64,000 nt of DNA from the NCBI GenBank assembly GCA_002255935.1, contig NKIO01000002.1, positions 55,480 to 119,479 of the forward strand, in the 5' to 3' direction. The stretch's first letter is position 1. Each line of letters starts with the position of its first letter. A model generated the notes under the pieces. The model saw nothing but the letters and a program-made list of their open reading frames with translations, was not told where the DNA came from and made no database searches. Position numbers and translations under genes: made by a program. Below are positions 29,392 through 38,500 of the stretch, one piece after another. Origin of the DNA: Comamonadaceae bacterium PBBC2 (GTDB taxonomy: Bacteria > Pseudomonadota > Gammaproteobacteria > Burkholderiales > Burkholderiaceae_C).

Positions 29392-30926
29392 GTTGACGTC
29401 CCTTGTGCCTGCCGATTCAAACGGGCCGCACGACGCTGCAAGGCTGCTTGCACCTGTTCGGTGTCCGAAAAGGCGTGGCGAACACCTTGCATCTCTTGGT
29501 AGTCTTCGTGGCCTTTGCCGGCCACCAAAACGACATCTTTGCCGTCGGCATGCTCGATCGCCCAGGCGATGGCCAGCGCACGGTCTTCTTGGACCACCAC
29601 GCGATCGGCTTGCACCAAGCCCTCTTGCATCGCCGCCAAAATGGCCTGCGGCGACTCCGAACGGGGGTTGTCGCTGGTCAGCACCACCTGGTCCGCGCCC
29701 TTTTCGGCCACCGAGGCCATCACGGGCCGTTTGCTGGGATCACGGTCACCACCGCAGCCGAGCACACACCACAAACGGCCGCCCCTTTGCGCGGCCAATG
29801 AACGCAATGCGGTCAAGGCCTTGTCGATGGCATCAGGGGTGTGGGCGTAATCCACCACCGTCAGTGGCGAATCGGTTTTGAGTGTGGCCACCCTTTGCAT
29901 GCGACCGGGCACGGCGGTCAAATAACTGCATGCTTGGACCGCCTCTTCCAGACTGAAGCCCAAGGCACAGACCGTGCCGATGACACCCAACAAATTGTCG
30001 ATGTTGTAGTCCCCGATCAAGCCGGTCTGCAAAGTCAAGCTCTGCTGTCCCGCCATGACCTGAAAGGCAATGCCTTCTGCGTTTTGCAGTTGCCGCGCTT
30101 GCAGGCGAGCAGGCCCGCGTCGCGAGCAGGTCCAGACATCCAAGCCACGGGCTTGCAATTGCTCGGCCAAACGGGCGCCGTGCGCGTCGTCGATGTTCAG
30201 CACCGCCGACTGCAAACCTGGCCAAGCAAACAAGGCTTCTTTGGCAGCCCAATACGCCGCCATGCTGCCGTGGTAGTCCAAATGGTCTTGGGTGAAATTG
30301 GTAAACACCGCGACCCGAATGCGCGTGCCGGCCAAGCGATGCTCGGCCAAACCAATGGAAGAGGCCTCGATCGCGCAATGCTGAACGCCAGCGTCTGCAA
30401 ATTCACGGAACTGGCGCTGCAGCAGGACAGGGTCCGGTGTGGTCATGCCCGTGCTGGACAACTTGGGCAGTTGGCCCACGCCCAAGGTCCCGACCAAACC
30501 ACAGGTGCTGCGCAGCACCGGCGAAGACAGAGCCTGCGCAAGCCACCAGGTGGTGGAGGTCTTGCCATTGGTGCCGGTCACGGCCAACACACTCAACTCG
30601 TCACTGGGGTGCTCGTAGTAGGCGTCGGCCACCAGCCCGGTTTGGGCTTTCAGATTGGCCATGCAGGCCAAGCGCTCCATTTTTTGCGCTGCAAAATCTT
30701 GCTCGCTCAAATCACTCCAGGGTTCGCTGCCTTCTTGGGCCAGCACACAAGCCTGAGCACCTTGCAGCAATGCGGCTTTCAAGTACAAACGGCCATCGGT
30801 GGCAGCACCAGGCCAGGCGATGAAAGCATCACCGGCTTCGACCAACCGGCTGTCGGTGCGCAACTGTCCGGTCACGCGTTGACGCAACCAGCGGGCGGCT
30901 TCCAAAGGGCTGTGCAGGGTCTTCAT
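29388..30926 (-). CDS. murE: UDP-MurNAc-L-Ala-D-Glu--meso-2,6-diaminopimelate ligase
   Basis: 512 residues. Adds meso-diaminopimelate to the growing stem peptide. The P-loop is VTGTNGKTSTTWWLAQAL. DYAHTPDAIDKALTAL and the SDNPR sequence are present; DNPR is the motif that reads diaminopimelate rather than lysine, so this wall is the usual Gram-negative type. It shares one base with the end of ftsI and overlaps murF by 4. Confidence 0.96.
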   Translation of the reverse strand: MKTLHSPLEAARWLRQRVTGQLRTDSRLVEAGDAFIAWPGAATDGRLYLKAALLQGAQACVLAQEGSEPWSDLSEQDFAAQKMERLACMANLKAQTGLVADAYYEHPSDELSVLAVTGTNGKTSTTWWLAQALSSPVLRSTCGLVGTLGVGQLPKLSSTGMTTPDPVLLQRQFREFADAGVQHCAIEASSIGLAEHRLAGTRIRVAVFTNFTQDHLDYHGSMAAYWAAKEALFAWPGLQSAVLNIDDAHGARLAEQLQARGLDVWTCSRRGPARLQARQLQNAEGIAFQVMAGQQSLTLQTGLIGDYNIDNLLGVIGTVCALGFSLEEAVQACSYLTAVPGRMQRVATLKTDSPLTVVDYAHTPDAIDKALTALRSLAAQRGGRLWCVLGCGGDRDPSKRPVMASVAEKGADQVVLTSDNPRSESPQAILAAMQEGLVQADRVVVQEDRALAIAWAIEHADGKDVVLVAGKGHEDYQEMQGVRHAFSDTEQVQAALQRRAARLNRQAQGTST

Positions 30927-32662
30927 CAGAAAGACTCCTCCACCGCATTCGAGACGATTTGTGGCTTGACCGCCATGTCCGGCTGCACCCCCATGAGGCG
31001 CAGCGTTTGCTGAACGGTCTGGCTGAACACGGGCGCGGCAACGTCGCCGCCGAAGTAGCGCCCATTGCTGGGCTCATCGATCATCACCGCCACCACAATG
31101 CGAGGGGCTTCAATGGGCGCCATGCCCACAAAAAAGCCACGGTACTTTTTGCCGGCGTAGCCTTTGCCTTCTTGCTTGTGGGCCGTGCCGGTTTTGCCAC
31201 CCACCGAATAGCCCATGGTCTGGGCTTTTTGCGCCGTGCCGCCAGGGCCGGCGGCCATTTGCAGCATCTTGCGCATGGCTTTGGCGTTTTCAACACTGAT
31301 CACGCGAGAACCCTGGACCTGTCCGTTGGCCTTCATCAGCGTTGCAGGCACCACCTCGCCATCGCGGGCGAACAGGGTGTACGCCCTGGCCACTTGGAAC
31401 AGGCTGGCCGAAATGCCATAGCCATAACTCATGGTGGCTTGCTCAATCGGGCGCCAGGTTTTGTAGGGGCGCAAACGGCCACTGACCACGCCTGGAAACG
31501 GCAACTGGGGCTTTTGCCCATAGCCCACTTGGGTGAACATCTCCCACATCTCGCGTGGCTGCATTTGCATGGCCATTTTGACCGTGCCCACGTTGCTCGA
31601 CTTCTGAATCACTTCATTGACGGTGAGCACACCGTGGGGGTGCGCATCGGTGATGGTCGACCCCGTGATGGTGATGCGGCCTGGTGCCGTCTGAATCGGA
31701 GTTTCTGGCTTGACGAGGCCTTTTTCCAGCGCCAGCGCCACGGCAAAGGGCTTCATCGTGGAGCCGGGCTCAAAAGTGTCGGTCAAAGCGCGGTTGCGCA
31801 GCTGCTCACCGCTCAGATTGACACGCTTGTCGGGCGAATAACTGGGGTAGTTGGCCAGCGCCAAAATTTCACCGGTTTGTGCATCCAACACCACCACAGA
31901 GCCCGCCTTGGCCTTGTTGTCAACGACCGCTTCGCGCAGCTTTTGGTACGCGAAGAATTGAACCTTGCTGTCCACACTCAACTGCAAGTCCATGCCGTCT
32001 TCGGGCGGAATGGTCTCGCCCACAGCCTCCACCACGCGCCCCAAACGGTCCTTGATGACGCGACGAGAGCCGGGCTTGCCGGCAAGTTGCTTTTGGAACA
32101 CCAGCTCCACACCTTCTTGGCCCTGGTCTTCCACATTGGTAAAGCCCACGATGTGGGCTGCAGCTTCCCCTTCAGGGTACAGGCGCTTGTACTCTTTGAT
32201 GTCGTACACGCCCTTGATGTTCAAGGCCAAGATCTCTTTGACCACCGGCTCGTCCATCTGACGTCGCAACCACACAAAGGTTTTTTCATCGTCCTTGAGC
32301 TTGGCCTCCAGATCGGCATGGCTCATCTTCAGCAAACGGGCCAACTCACGCAGTTTGGCGGGGTCGCGCTCCATGTCCTCGGGGTTGGCCCAAATGCTGG
32401 GCGCCGGCACGCTGGAGGCCAACAGCAAGCCATTGCGGTCGAGCACCCGGCCTCGGTTGGCGGGCAGACTCAGGGTACGCTCAAACCGCACAACGCCCTG
32501 ACGGATGAAGAAATCATTGGCAATGACTTGCACATAGGCCGCGCGGACAATCAAGCCTAAAAACCCCAAAGCAATCGCCGCCACAATGAATTTGCTGCGC
32601 CACACCGGCGTCTTGCTGGCCAAAAGAGGGCTAGAGCTCAACTGCACGCTGCGGTTGCTCAT
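30926..32662 (-). CDS. ftsI: Septal peptidoglycan transpeptidase FtsI (PBP3)
   Basis: 578 residues. A class B penicillin-binding protein that cross-links septal wall and works with FtsW. There is one membrane helix at about 25-46, a pedestal domain, and then the transpeptidase. The active-site Ser301 is in STMKPF, the second motif is SSN (SSNVGTVKMA, near 352) and the third is KTG (KTGTAHK, near 491). It overlaps ftsL by 4 bases. Confidence 0.97.
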   Translation of the reverse strand: MSNRSVQLSSSPLLASKTPVWRSKFIVAAIALGFLGLIVRAAYVQVIANDFFIRQGVVRFERTLSLPANRGRVLDRNGLLLASSVPAPSIWANPEDMERDPAKLRELARLLKMSHADLEAKLKDDEKTFVWLRRQMDEPVVKEILALNIKGVYDIKEYKRLYPEGEAAAHIVGFTNVEDQGQEGVELVFQKQLAGKPGSRRVIKDRLGRVVEAVGETIPPEDGMDLQLSVDSKVQFFAYQKLREAVVDNKAKAGSVVVLDAQTGEILALANYPSYSPDKRVNLSGEQLRNRALTDTFEPGSTMKPFAVALALEKGLVKPETPIQTAPGRITITGSTITDAHPHGVLTVNEVIQKSSNVGTVKMAMQMQPREMWEMFTQVGYGQKPQLPFPGVVSGRLRPYKTWRPIEQATMSYGYGISASLFQVARAYTLFARDGEVVPATLMKANGQVQGSRVISVENAKAMRKMLQMAAGPGGTAQKAQTMGYSVGGKTGTAHKQEGKGYAGKKYRGFFVGMAPIEAPRIVVAVMIDEPSNGRYFGGDVAAPVFSQTVQQTLRLMGVQPDMAVKPQIVSNAVEESF

Positions 32663-32976
32663 GGGTGCGCCTCCTTGGAGGGCGCAGCCACGGGTGCAGC
32701 CACAGGCGCCTTGCCCGACAGGCTCACATACTGCGTGATGGCAGGCGTGGCCGTCTTCATCTGCAATTGCTGGCGTGCAATTTGCTCCACACGCAAAGGG
32801 GTGGCCTGCGCACGGCGCTCCACCTGCAGACGGTCATGCTCGACTTCGAGGCGATGCGCCTCCTTGTTGGCCGCCTCCATGGCCATGAACAAGCGACGCG
32901 ACTCGTATTGGCTGTGCACCAGCACCATGGCGCTGGCCATCACCGCCAACAGCAAGAGCACGTTCAGGCGCGTCAT
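32659..32976 (-). CDS. ftsL: Cell division protein FtsL
   Basis: 105 residues, small as expected. A short N-terminal hydrophobic helix (about 3-20) is followed by a helical, probably coiled-coil region (25-80) rich in Arg, Glu and Gln, and an Ala/Pro tail. FtsL forms a complex with FtsQ and FtsB. The assignment relies on size, topology and its place between rsmH and ftsI, since FtsL sequences are poorly conserved. It overlaps both neighbours by 4 bases. Confidence 0.92.
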   Translation of the reverse strand: MTRLNVLLLLAVMASAMVLVHSQYESRRLFMAMEAANKEAHRLEVEHDRLQVERRAQATPLRVEQIARQQLQMKTATPAITQYVSLSGKAPVAAPVAAPSKEAHP

Positions 32977-33908
32977 GCCGGCACCTCCGTGCGTTCAGCG
33001 ATGCGCATGATGGCGCTGCGCGAGCGGGGGTTGCCCGCCACTTCTTCGGCGCTCGGTTTGACACGCCCCATGGCATTCAAGCGCATCTGCACCGGCGCCG
33101 CAAAAGGCACGCGGCGGTCCACCACTTCTTTGGAGTGCTTGGCAATGAACTGCTTGACGATGCGGTCCTCCAGCGAATGGAAGCTGATCACCACCAAACG
33201 CGCACCCGGCTTGAGCACCCGCAGACTGGCCGTCAGCGCTTGTTCGAGCTCTTCAAGCTCGGCATTGATGAAAATCCGAAAAGCCTGAAATGTCCGCGTT
33301 GCAGGGTCCTTGCCCGGCTCGCGGGTTTTGACCGTGTCAGCCACGAGCTGGGCCAAATCGGCGGTGGTTGAAATTGGGCCCCGCTCTTGTCGGCGAGCCA
33401 CAAGCGCCTTTGCAATCTGAAAAGCAAACCGTTCTTCGCCATAGTCACGTATCACCTCCGTGATTTGATCCACCGATGCCGTTGCCAGCCACTCGGCCAC
33501 ACTCTCGCCGCGCGTGGTGTCCATGCGCATGTCCAAGGGGCCGTCGAAACGAAAAGAAAAACCCCTCTCGGGGCTGTCGATTTGTGGGGAGCTGACACCC
33601 AGGTCCATCAGCACACCATCGACACTGCCATCGGGCAGCTCGCTCAGGTTGGAAAACCCTTCGTGGCGAATCGAGAAGCGCACATCGTCAATGCACGCCG
33701 CCTCGGCGATGGCCTCCAGGTCTTTGTCAAACGCCAACAAACGGCCCTGGCTCGACAAGCGAGACAAGATCAGCCGGGAGTGCCCGCCGCGACCGAAAGT
33801 GGCATCCACATAGGCGCCTGTCTCACCCGCATCGGACTGCAACAAGGCATCCACAGCCTCTTGCAGCAAAACGGTGATGTGGGCAGTTTGTGGGGCGCTC
33901 ATGGACAT
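32973..33908 (-). CDS. rsmH: 16S rRNA (cytosine(1402)-N(4))-methyltransferase
   Basis: 311 residues from ATG 33908; an ATG two codons later is also possible. RsmH (MraW) methylates C1402 in the ribosomal P site. Motifs are [13 protein letters not shown] near the start, the SAM loop [29 protein letters not shown], and the C-terminal [15 protein letters not shown]. Its start shares one base with the mraZ stop. The frame is open further upstream, overlapping mraZ, but that part is not RsmH-like. Confidence 0.96.
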   Translation of the reverse strand: MSMSAPQTAHITVLLQEAVDALLQSDAGETGAYVDATFGRGGHSRLILSRLSSQGRLLAFDKDLEAIAEAACIDDVRFSIRHEGFSNLSELPDGSVDGVLMDLGVSSPQIDSPERGFSFRFDGPLDMRMDTTRGESVAEWLATASVDQITEVIRDYGEERFAFQIAKALVARRQERGPISTTADLAQLVADTVKTREPGKDPATRTFQAFRIFINAELEELEQALTASLRVLKPGARLVVISFHSLEDRIVKQFIAKHSKEVVDRRVPFAAPVQMRLNAMGRVKPSAEEVAGNPRSRSAIMRIAERTEVPA

Positions 33909-34336
33909 CAGAACGAGAAGTCCTTGAACACATCCGGCATCTGGCCTTGCATGGCTTCGGCCTCTTGCTGGTCGTAGGTGGCTTTGTCCCACAACTCGAA
34001 GTGGTTGCCCATGCCCAAGAGCATGGTGTCCTTGGAGATACCGGCAGCCTGGCGCAACTCGGGCGAGATCAGCACGCGACCGGTGCCATCCATCTCGACA
34101 TCCATCGCATTGCCCAAAAAGATCCGCTTCCACCACTGCGCCGACATCGGCAAGTGGGCGATGCGCTCACGGAACTTCTCCCACTCGTTGCGCGGGAAGA
34201 CCATCAGGCAGCCATGGGGGTGCTTGGTGATCGTCAGCTGGCCTTGGGCCATGGCGCTCAAGACGTCACGGTGCCGGGTCGGCACAGACAGCCGCCCCTT
34301 GGCATCCAGACTCAGCGATGAAGCGCCTTGAAACAC
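33908..34336 (-). CDS. mraZ: Transcriptional regulator MraZ
   Basis: 142 residues from the GTG at 34336, which gives [20 protein letters not shown] aligned with the usual MraZ start. An AAAAGG lies 8 bases upstream of this GTG. The frame extends to an ATG at 34387, but those codons lie over the operator boxes and resemble nothing in MraZ. MraZ is an AbrB-like ring-forming DNA-binding protein that represses its own dcw promoter. Two copies of the DxxGR motif are visible ([18 protein letters not shown]). Confidence 0.95.
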   Translation of the reverse strand: MFQGASSLSLDAKGRLSVPTRHRDVLSAMAQGQLTITKHPHGCLMVFPRNEWEKFRERIAHLPMSAQWWKRIFLGNAMDVEMDGTGRVLISPELRQAAGISKDTMLLGMGNHFELWDKATYDQQEAEAMQGQMPDVFKDFSF

Positions 34337-34374
34337 GTGAAAGACCTTTTCCGGTGGAAAATTGCAAGAGCGGG

Positions 34375-34408
34375 CACTTTTCCCCACTTAATTGCACTTT
34401 TTTGCACT
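34375..34408 (-). promoter_or_regulatory. MraZ operator: four AGTG boxes at 10-bp spacing
   Basis: On the minus strand AGTG occurs at 34408, 34398, 34388 and 34378 (5' ends), exactly 10 bases apart, three of them as AAGTG. The run ends about 40 bases before the mraZ GTG. MraZ is known to bind direct repeats with one-turn spacing (TGGGN in E. coli, AAAGTG-type in Mycoplasma). A possible promoter overlaps the upstream edge: TTGTAG, 16 bases, TACAGT; this part is tentative. Confidence 0.8.
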
Positions 34409-34631
34409 GTATCAGGATTTCCACGCTCTACAAGCGGACTTTGGAGATTTTTTTCAATGAAATCAACAGCTTAGCGCACAATTTAAACCCACGGAAAGGG
34501 CAAATTTCGTTCAAAATTAGGCACTTACAAGGGGCAATGAAAGTGATATCTAAAGGAAATAAAAATTGAAAATAACGAGGCACGCCCTCAAAAAAATGAC
34601 AAAAATCAAATCGATCGGTCAGCACGTGTCG
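34409..34631. other. AT-rich spacer between the dcw promoter and dksA
   Basis: The gap from mraZ to the DksA-type gene holds the MraZ boxes on one side and the dksA terminator on the other. The roughly 220 bases between are visibly richer in A and T than the surrounding genes. A short plus-strand frame (34318-34569) has no ribosome binding site or recognisable product. The region probably carries dcw promoter elements. Nothing else was identified. Confidence 0.5.
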
Positions 34632-34657
34632 AAAAAAAACCCCTCGAGAGGGGTTTT
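34632..34657 (-). terminator. Intrinsic terminator after the DksA-type gene
   Basis: The minus strand reads AAAACCCCT, a four-base loop, AGGGG, then eight T. A CCCCT/AGGGG stem extended by A-T pairs and followed by the T run lies 24 bases past the stop at 34681. Confidence 0.88.
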
Positions 34658-34680
34658 GGCAGACTGCAGGGCTTGAAGAA

Positions 34681-35901
34681 TCAATCCCCGAACATCTTTT
34701 GCTTGAGTTCACGGCGCTGTTGCGCCTCCAGAGACAAGGTCGCTGTGGGACGGGCCAGCAAACGGCCCACACCGATGGCTTCGCCCGTCTCGTCACAGAA
34801 ACCGTAATCGCCCGCATCGATGCGGATGATGGACTGCTCGATCTTCTTGAGCAATTTGCGCTCACGGTCGCGGGTGCGCAACTCTAGGGCGTGCTCTTCT
34901 TCGATGGTGGCGCGGTCTGCGGGGTCTGGCACCACCACGGTGTCTTCACGCAGATGCTCTGTGGTTTCGCCGGCGCTGTTGAGGATGTCTTGCTTGAGTG
35001 CAATCAGCTTGCGGCGGAAATACGCCATCTGCACATCGTTCATGTACTCGGCATCGGGCATGGCGATGATTTCGGCATCGCTGAGCTCTTCGAGTTTTTT
35101 GCTCTTCCAGTTGTTGGCCAGCTTCGCGTCTTTCTTGATGGGCGTGAAGGACACCGTCACGGGCGCAGGCGCGCTTGGCAAGAAGCTGGCTTTGGCGGCG
35201 GTAGAGGCCACCGCTGGGGGCAAAGAAGGGACCGTGATCTGCGCCAAACGGGCAGATGGGCGCGTGGCACGCACGGGTTGATCAGGGGAAGTGGCCACAG
35301 GGGCTGGCACGACGGGGGCCTTGACGGGCTCCACTTTGGTAACGGGCATAGGTTTCGCTTGAGAAACTGCTTGCGCCTTCTTGGGGGCGGGTGCAGGGGC
35401 AGCCTTGGCCTTGGGGGCTGGGCTGGGCTTGGCGGCAACAACCGCTTTTTGTGGAGCGGCCGGTGCAACCGGTTTCGATTTGACTGCCGCCACTTTGGGG
35501 GCGACAGCCGCTTTTGGGGCAGGCACAGCCTTGGCGGCTGGCTTGACGGGGGTTTTCTTGGCAGCCGCCTTGGGGGCCGCTTTGACAGGCGCCTTGGCGG
35601 CTGTCTTGGGTGCAGCTTTGACAGGGGCCTTGACGACCTTTGCCGGGGCCTTGGTCACTTTGGCTGGGGCAACGGACTTGCCCTTCACGGGGGTCTTTGC
35701 CACGGGTTTGACGGCGACTTTCACAGGCGCTTTGGTCACCGTTTTGGCTTTCACCACCGGTTTGGCGGGCGATTTCACAACCGTTTTGGCCTTTGCTGGT
35801 GCCTTGACGGGCGCTTTCTTGGCTGGCACGGCCGGTTTTTTGGCCTTGGCCGAGGTCTGCGCTTGAGCCACTTTGGCTGCTGGTTTCTTCGAGGTCTTCA
35901 C
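34681..35901 (-). CDS. DksA/TraR-family RNA polymerase-binding protein with long Lys/Ala/Pro N-terminal tail
   Basis: 406 residues from the GTG at 35901, which follows AGGAGA by 6 bases. The last 144 residues (263-406) are a full DksA: the coiled-coil tip DPADRA keeps the Asp-x-x-Asp-x-Ala residues that reach the polymerase secondary channel, and EEEHALELRTRDRERKLLKK follows. The zinc finger has lost three of four cysteines: the Cys positions read Cys369, Thr, Ser and Ala. Residues 1 to about 230 are repeats of Lys, Ala, Pro and Val (AKAPVKAA-like), resembling histone H1 or AlgP tails that bind DNA. A canonical dksA probably exists elsewhere. A COG0523 GTPase gene is next upstream. Confidence 0.9.
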   Translation of the reverse strand: MKTSKKPAAKVAQAQTSAKAKKPAVPAKKAPVKAPAKAKTVVKSPAKPVVKAKTVTKAPVKVAVKPVAKTPVKGKSVAPAKVTKAPAKVVKAPVKAAPKTAAKAPVKAAPKAAAKKTPVKPAAKAVPAPKAAVAPKVAAVKSKPVAPAAPQKAVVAAKPSPAPKAKAAPAPAPKKAQAVSQAKPMPVTKVEPVKAPVVPAPVATSPDQPVRATRPSARLAQITVPSLPPAVASTAAKASFLPSAPAPVTVSFTPIKKDAKLANNWKSKKLEELSDAEIIAMPDAEYMNDVQMAYFRRKLIALKQDILNSAGETTEHLREDTVVVPDPADRATIEEEHALELRTRDRERKLLKKIEQSIIRIDAGDYGFCDETGEAIGVGRLLARPTATLSLEAQQRRELKQKMFGD

Positions 35902-36148
35902 GCCTTGTCTCCTGGCCGTGTGAAAGGGCAAGTCCGATGATGGTGCCATCTGGCATCTGTCCACCACTGGACCTGTTCATGGTCAACTCAAACCCTTGTT
36001 ATAGACCTTTTGGGGTTCGTCCGCCCCTCCAAAAGAGGGTGCCGTCAGGGCGGCGATTGTAGCGACTAGAAAGCACAAAAAACGCAGGGTGGCAGATTAA
36101 AGACAGGTTCACCGAAAAAGCACTGTCTCCGTACACCGATGGGCCCCT

Positions 36149-37228
36149 TCAAATCAGGCACTGCTCCAAGCCCTGCAACAAAATATCCTTGGGCAAATCG
36201 ATGCCAATGAATACCATCTTGCTCATTTTTGACTCACCATCGGCCCACATCGGCCCCAGGTCGCTGCCCATGAGCTGGTGCACACCTTGGAAGATCACCT
36301 TGCGTTCGGTGCCGCGCATGTTGAGCACGCCTTTGTAGCGCAGCATGCGGGGGCCATAAATGTTGACGATGGCGCCCAAGAAATCTTCCAACTTGGCCGG
36401 ATCAAACGCCCGCTCGGAGCGGAACACAAAGCTCTTCACATCGTCGTCGTGGTGATGGTGGTGTCCGTGCCCATGGTCATGGTCGTGGGTGGGGTCGGTG
36501 CACTGTTCGTGGTCGTGGTCATGCTGGTGCGAGGGGTGATCGCAATGCTCACCATGGGCATGGTCATGCCCTTCGCTCAAAAAGTCTGGATCGATGTCCA
36601 GCTTGGCGTTCAGGTTAAAGCCCTTGAGGTCAAACACCTCCGACAAAGCCACCTCGCCAAAGTGCACCACCTTTTGCGGCGCACGGGGGTTCATGTGCTT
36701 CAAGCGGTGCTGCAAAGCGTCCAGCTCCTGGGGCGATACCAAATCGGCCTTGCTGATGAAAATCTGGTCGGCAAAGCCCACCTGGCGACGCGCTTCCTGG
36801 CGGTCGTTCAGTTGCTGTGCCGCATGCTTGGCATCGACCAAGGTCAAGATCGAGTCGAGCAAAAAGGTCTCGGCGATCTCATCGTCCATGAAGAAGGTTT
36901 GCGCCACAGGACCGGGATCGGCCAGGCCGGTCGTCTCGATCACGATGCGCTCAAAGCTGAGCAAGCCCTTGCGGCGCTTGGCCGCCAGCAGCTGCAGCGT
37001 GGCGCGCAAGTCTTCGCGGATGGTGCAGCAGATGCAGCCATTGCTCATCTGGATGATCTGCTCTTCGGTGTCCGACACCAGGATGTCGTTGTCGATGTTT
37101 TCCTCGCCAAACTCGTTCTCGATGACCGCGATCTTCTGGCCATGGGCCTCGGTCAGCACCCGCTTGAGCAAAGTGGTTTTCCCCGAGCCCAAAAAGCCGG
37201 TCAGGATGGTTGCAGGGATGAGGGCCAT
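36149..37228 (-). CDS. COG0523 (CobW/ZigA-type) metal-handling GTPase
   Basis: 359 residues. The P-loop is GFLGSGKTT (about 11-19), followed by the diagnostic metal-binding CxCC motif in SNGCICCTIRED, and ISKADL for guanine recognition. A His/Asp-rich run of roughly 40 residues (about 220-260) could chelate zinc or another metal. A CobW C-terminal domain (RMLRYKGVLNMRG) ends the protein. Family members deliver metal to client enzymes, typically under zinc limitation. No Zur-type box (GTTATNNTATAAC) was seen upstream of this gene or of the DksA-type gene it precedes. Confidence 0.88.
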   Translation of the reverse strand: MALIPATILTGFLGSGKTTLLKRVLTEAHGQKIAVIENEFGEENIDNDILVSDTEEQIIQMSNGCICCTIREDLRATLQLLAAKRRKGLLSFERIVIETTGLADPGPVAQTFFMDDEIAETFLLDSILTLVDAKHAAQQLNDRQEARRQVGFADQIFISKADLVSPQELDALQHRLKHMNPRAPQKVVHFGEVALSEVFDLKGFNLNAKLDIDPDFLSEGHDHAHGEHCDHPSHQHDHDHEQCTDPTHDHDHGHGHHHHHDDDVKSFVFRSERAFDPAKLEDFLGAIVNIYGPRMLRYKGVLNMRGTERKVIFQGVHQLMGSDLGPMWADGESKMSKMVFIGIDLPKDILLQGLEQCLI

Positions 37229-37288
37229 GGATGCTCCGGAAAATGATCAAAGACAAGAGGTGGGGAGTGTAGCGATGAATGCAAGGGC

Positions 37289-38470
37289 TTATTTGCGCAC
37301 CACCACCAAGCCCTTGAGGTACTCCCCTTCCGGGAAGTTGATGGTCATCGGGTGGTCGGGGGCGCCTTGCAGGCGTTCGCTGATGAAGCCGTCCACACCG
37401 GCATCGGTGCCGGCCGATGCCACGATTTTGTGGAACAGGTCGGCGCTGATGCCGCCGGAGCAGGAATAGGTGAACAGCTCGCCGCCCGGCGCCAGCAGCT
37501 TGAAAGCCAGGCGGTTGATGTCTTTGTAGGCGCGGGCTGCGCGGTCGGCGTGCGCTGCCGTGGGCGCGAACTTGGGCGGATCGAGCACGATGGCATCAAA
37601 GGTCTCGCCCGCCTCGATGAAGGCGCGCAAGCTGGCGTTCACATCGGCATCCATGAAGGTGGCGCGAGATGCGTCAAAGCCGTTCAAGCGCACATGATCG
37701 CGGGCACGCTCCAGCGCCGGGCCGGACGAATCGATGGAGGTCACATGCCCAGCCCCACCCGCCAACGCGGCCACGGTGAAGCCGCCGGTGTAGCAATAGC
37801 AGTTGAGCACTTTGCCAAACTGGCGGTGGCGCGTGTGCTGTGCAAAGCGGTGGCGGCTGTCGCGCTGGTCCAGATAAAAGCCCGTCTTGTGGCCGGTGGC
37901 CACATCCAGGGTCAGCTGCCAGTCGTGTTCGCGGATGGTGATTTCGGTCGACCCCTCGCCACGCAACCAGCCGGTCACTTCGGGCAGGCCCTCGAGGCTG
38001 CGCACATTGGCGTCTGAGCGTTCATAAAGGCGTGTGAGCCCAGTGATCTTGAGCAGCGCATCGGCAATCGCCTGTTTGAAGCGCTCGGTGCCGCAGCTGG
38101 TGAACTGCGCCACCAGCGTGTCGGCGTAGCGGTCCACGATCAGGCCCGGCAAGCCATCGGACTCGCCATGCACCAAGCGCACACCATCGCTTTGGATATC
38201 AAACCATTGGCGGGCCGACACGGCCTGGGCGATGCGCGACGCGATGAAGGCCGCGTCGATGCGCTGAGCCTCGTCAAAACTCCAGATGCGGGCCCGGATG
38301 CGCGACGATGGACTGAAGGATGCCCAACCCAAAAACTGGCCCGCGTGCGACTCCACCCGCACCGTCTCACCCGGATCGCCACCGCCTTTGGCAATGGCAG
38401 AGTCAAACACCCAGGGGTGGCGGCGCAGCAAGGAGCGTTCCTTGCCGTCTTTGAGTCGAATCGTTTTCAT
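37289..38470 (-). CDS. rlmI: 23S rRNA (cytosine(1962)-C(5))-methyltransferase
   Basis: 393 residues from ATG 38470. The N-terminal PUA domain begins LKDGKERSLLRRHPWVFDSAI. The Rossmann methyltransferase domain carries a SAM motif in VLNCYCYTGGFTVAAL, the DPPKFAP motif and a YSCSGG catalytic-cysteine region. Length and architecture match RlmI (YccW). It lies 30 bases after xerC on the same strand. Confidence 0.9.
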   Translation of the reverse strand: MKTIRLKDGKERSLLRRHPWVFDSAIAKGGGDPGETVRVESHAGQFLGWASFSPSSRIRARIWSFDEAQRIDAAFIASRIAQAVSARQWFDIQSDGVRLVHGESDGLPGLIVDRYADTLVAQFTSCGTERFKQAIADALLKITGLTRLYERSDANVRSLEGLPEVTGWLRGEGSTEITIREHDWQLTLDVATGHKTGFYLDQRDSRHRFAQHTRHRQFGKVLNCYCYTGGFTVAALAGGAGHVTSIDSSGPALERARDHVRLNGFDASRATFMDADVNASLRAFIEAGETFDAIVLDPPKFAPTAAHADRAARAYKDINRLAFKLLAPGGELFTYSCSGGISADLFHKIVASAGTDAGVDGFISERLQGAPDHPMTINFPEGEYLKGLVVVRK

Positions 38471-38500
38471 GGGCCCTATTGTCGGGCACATGACCCGCCT

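Noticed and set aside
30829..32560. Long plus-strand frame opposite ftsI and murE
   Set aside because: Antisense to two well-supported dcw genes; no family features.
34318..34569. 83-codon plus-strand frame upstream of mraZ
   Set aside because: Lies over the MraZ boxes and the mraZ start, lacks a ribosome binding site and resembles nothing known.
36149..37288. Zur box upstream of the COG0523 or DksA-type genes
   Set aside because: Looked for GTTATNNTATAAC-like palindromes in both upstream regions; none seen by eye.
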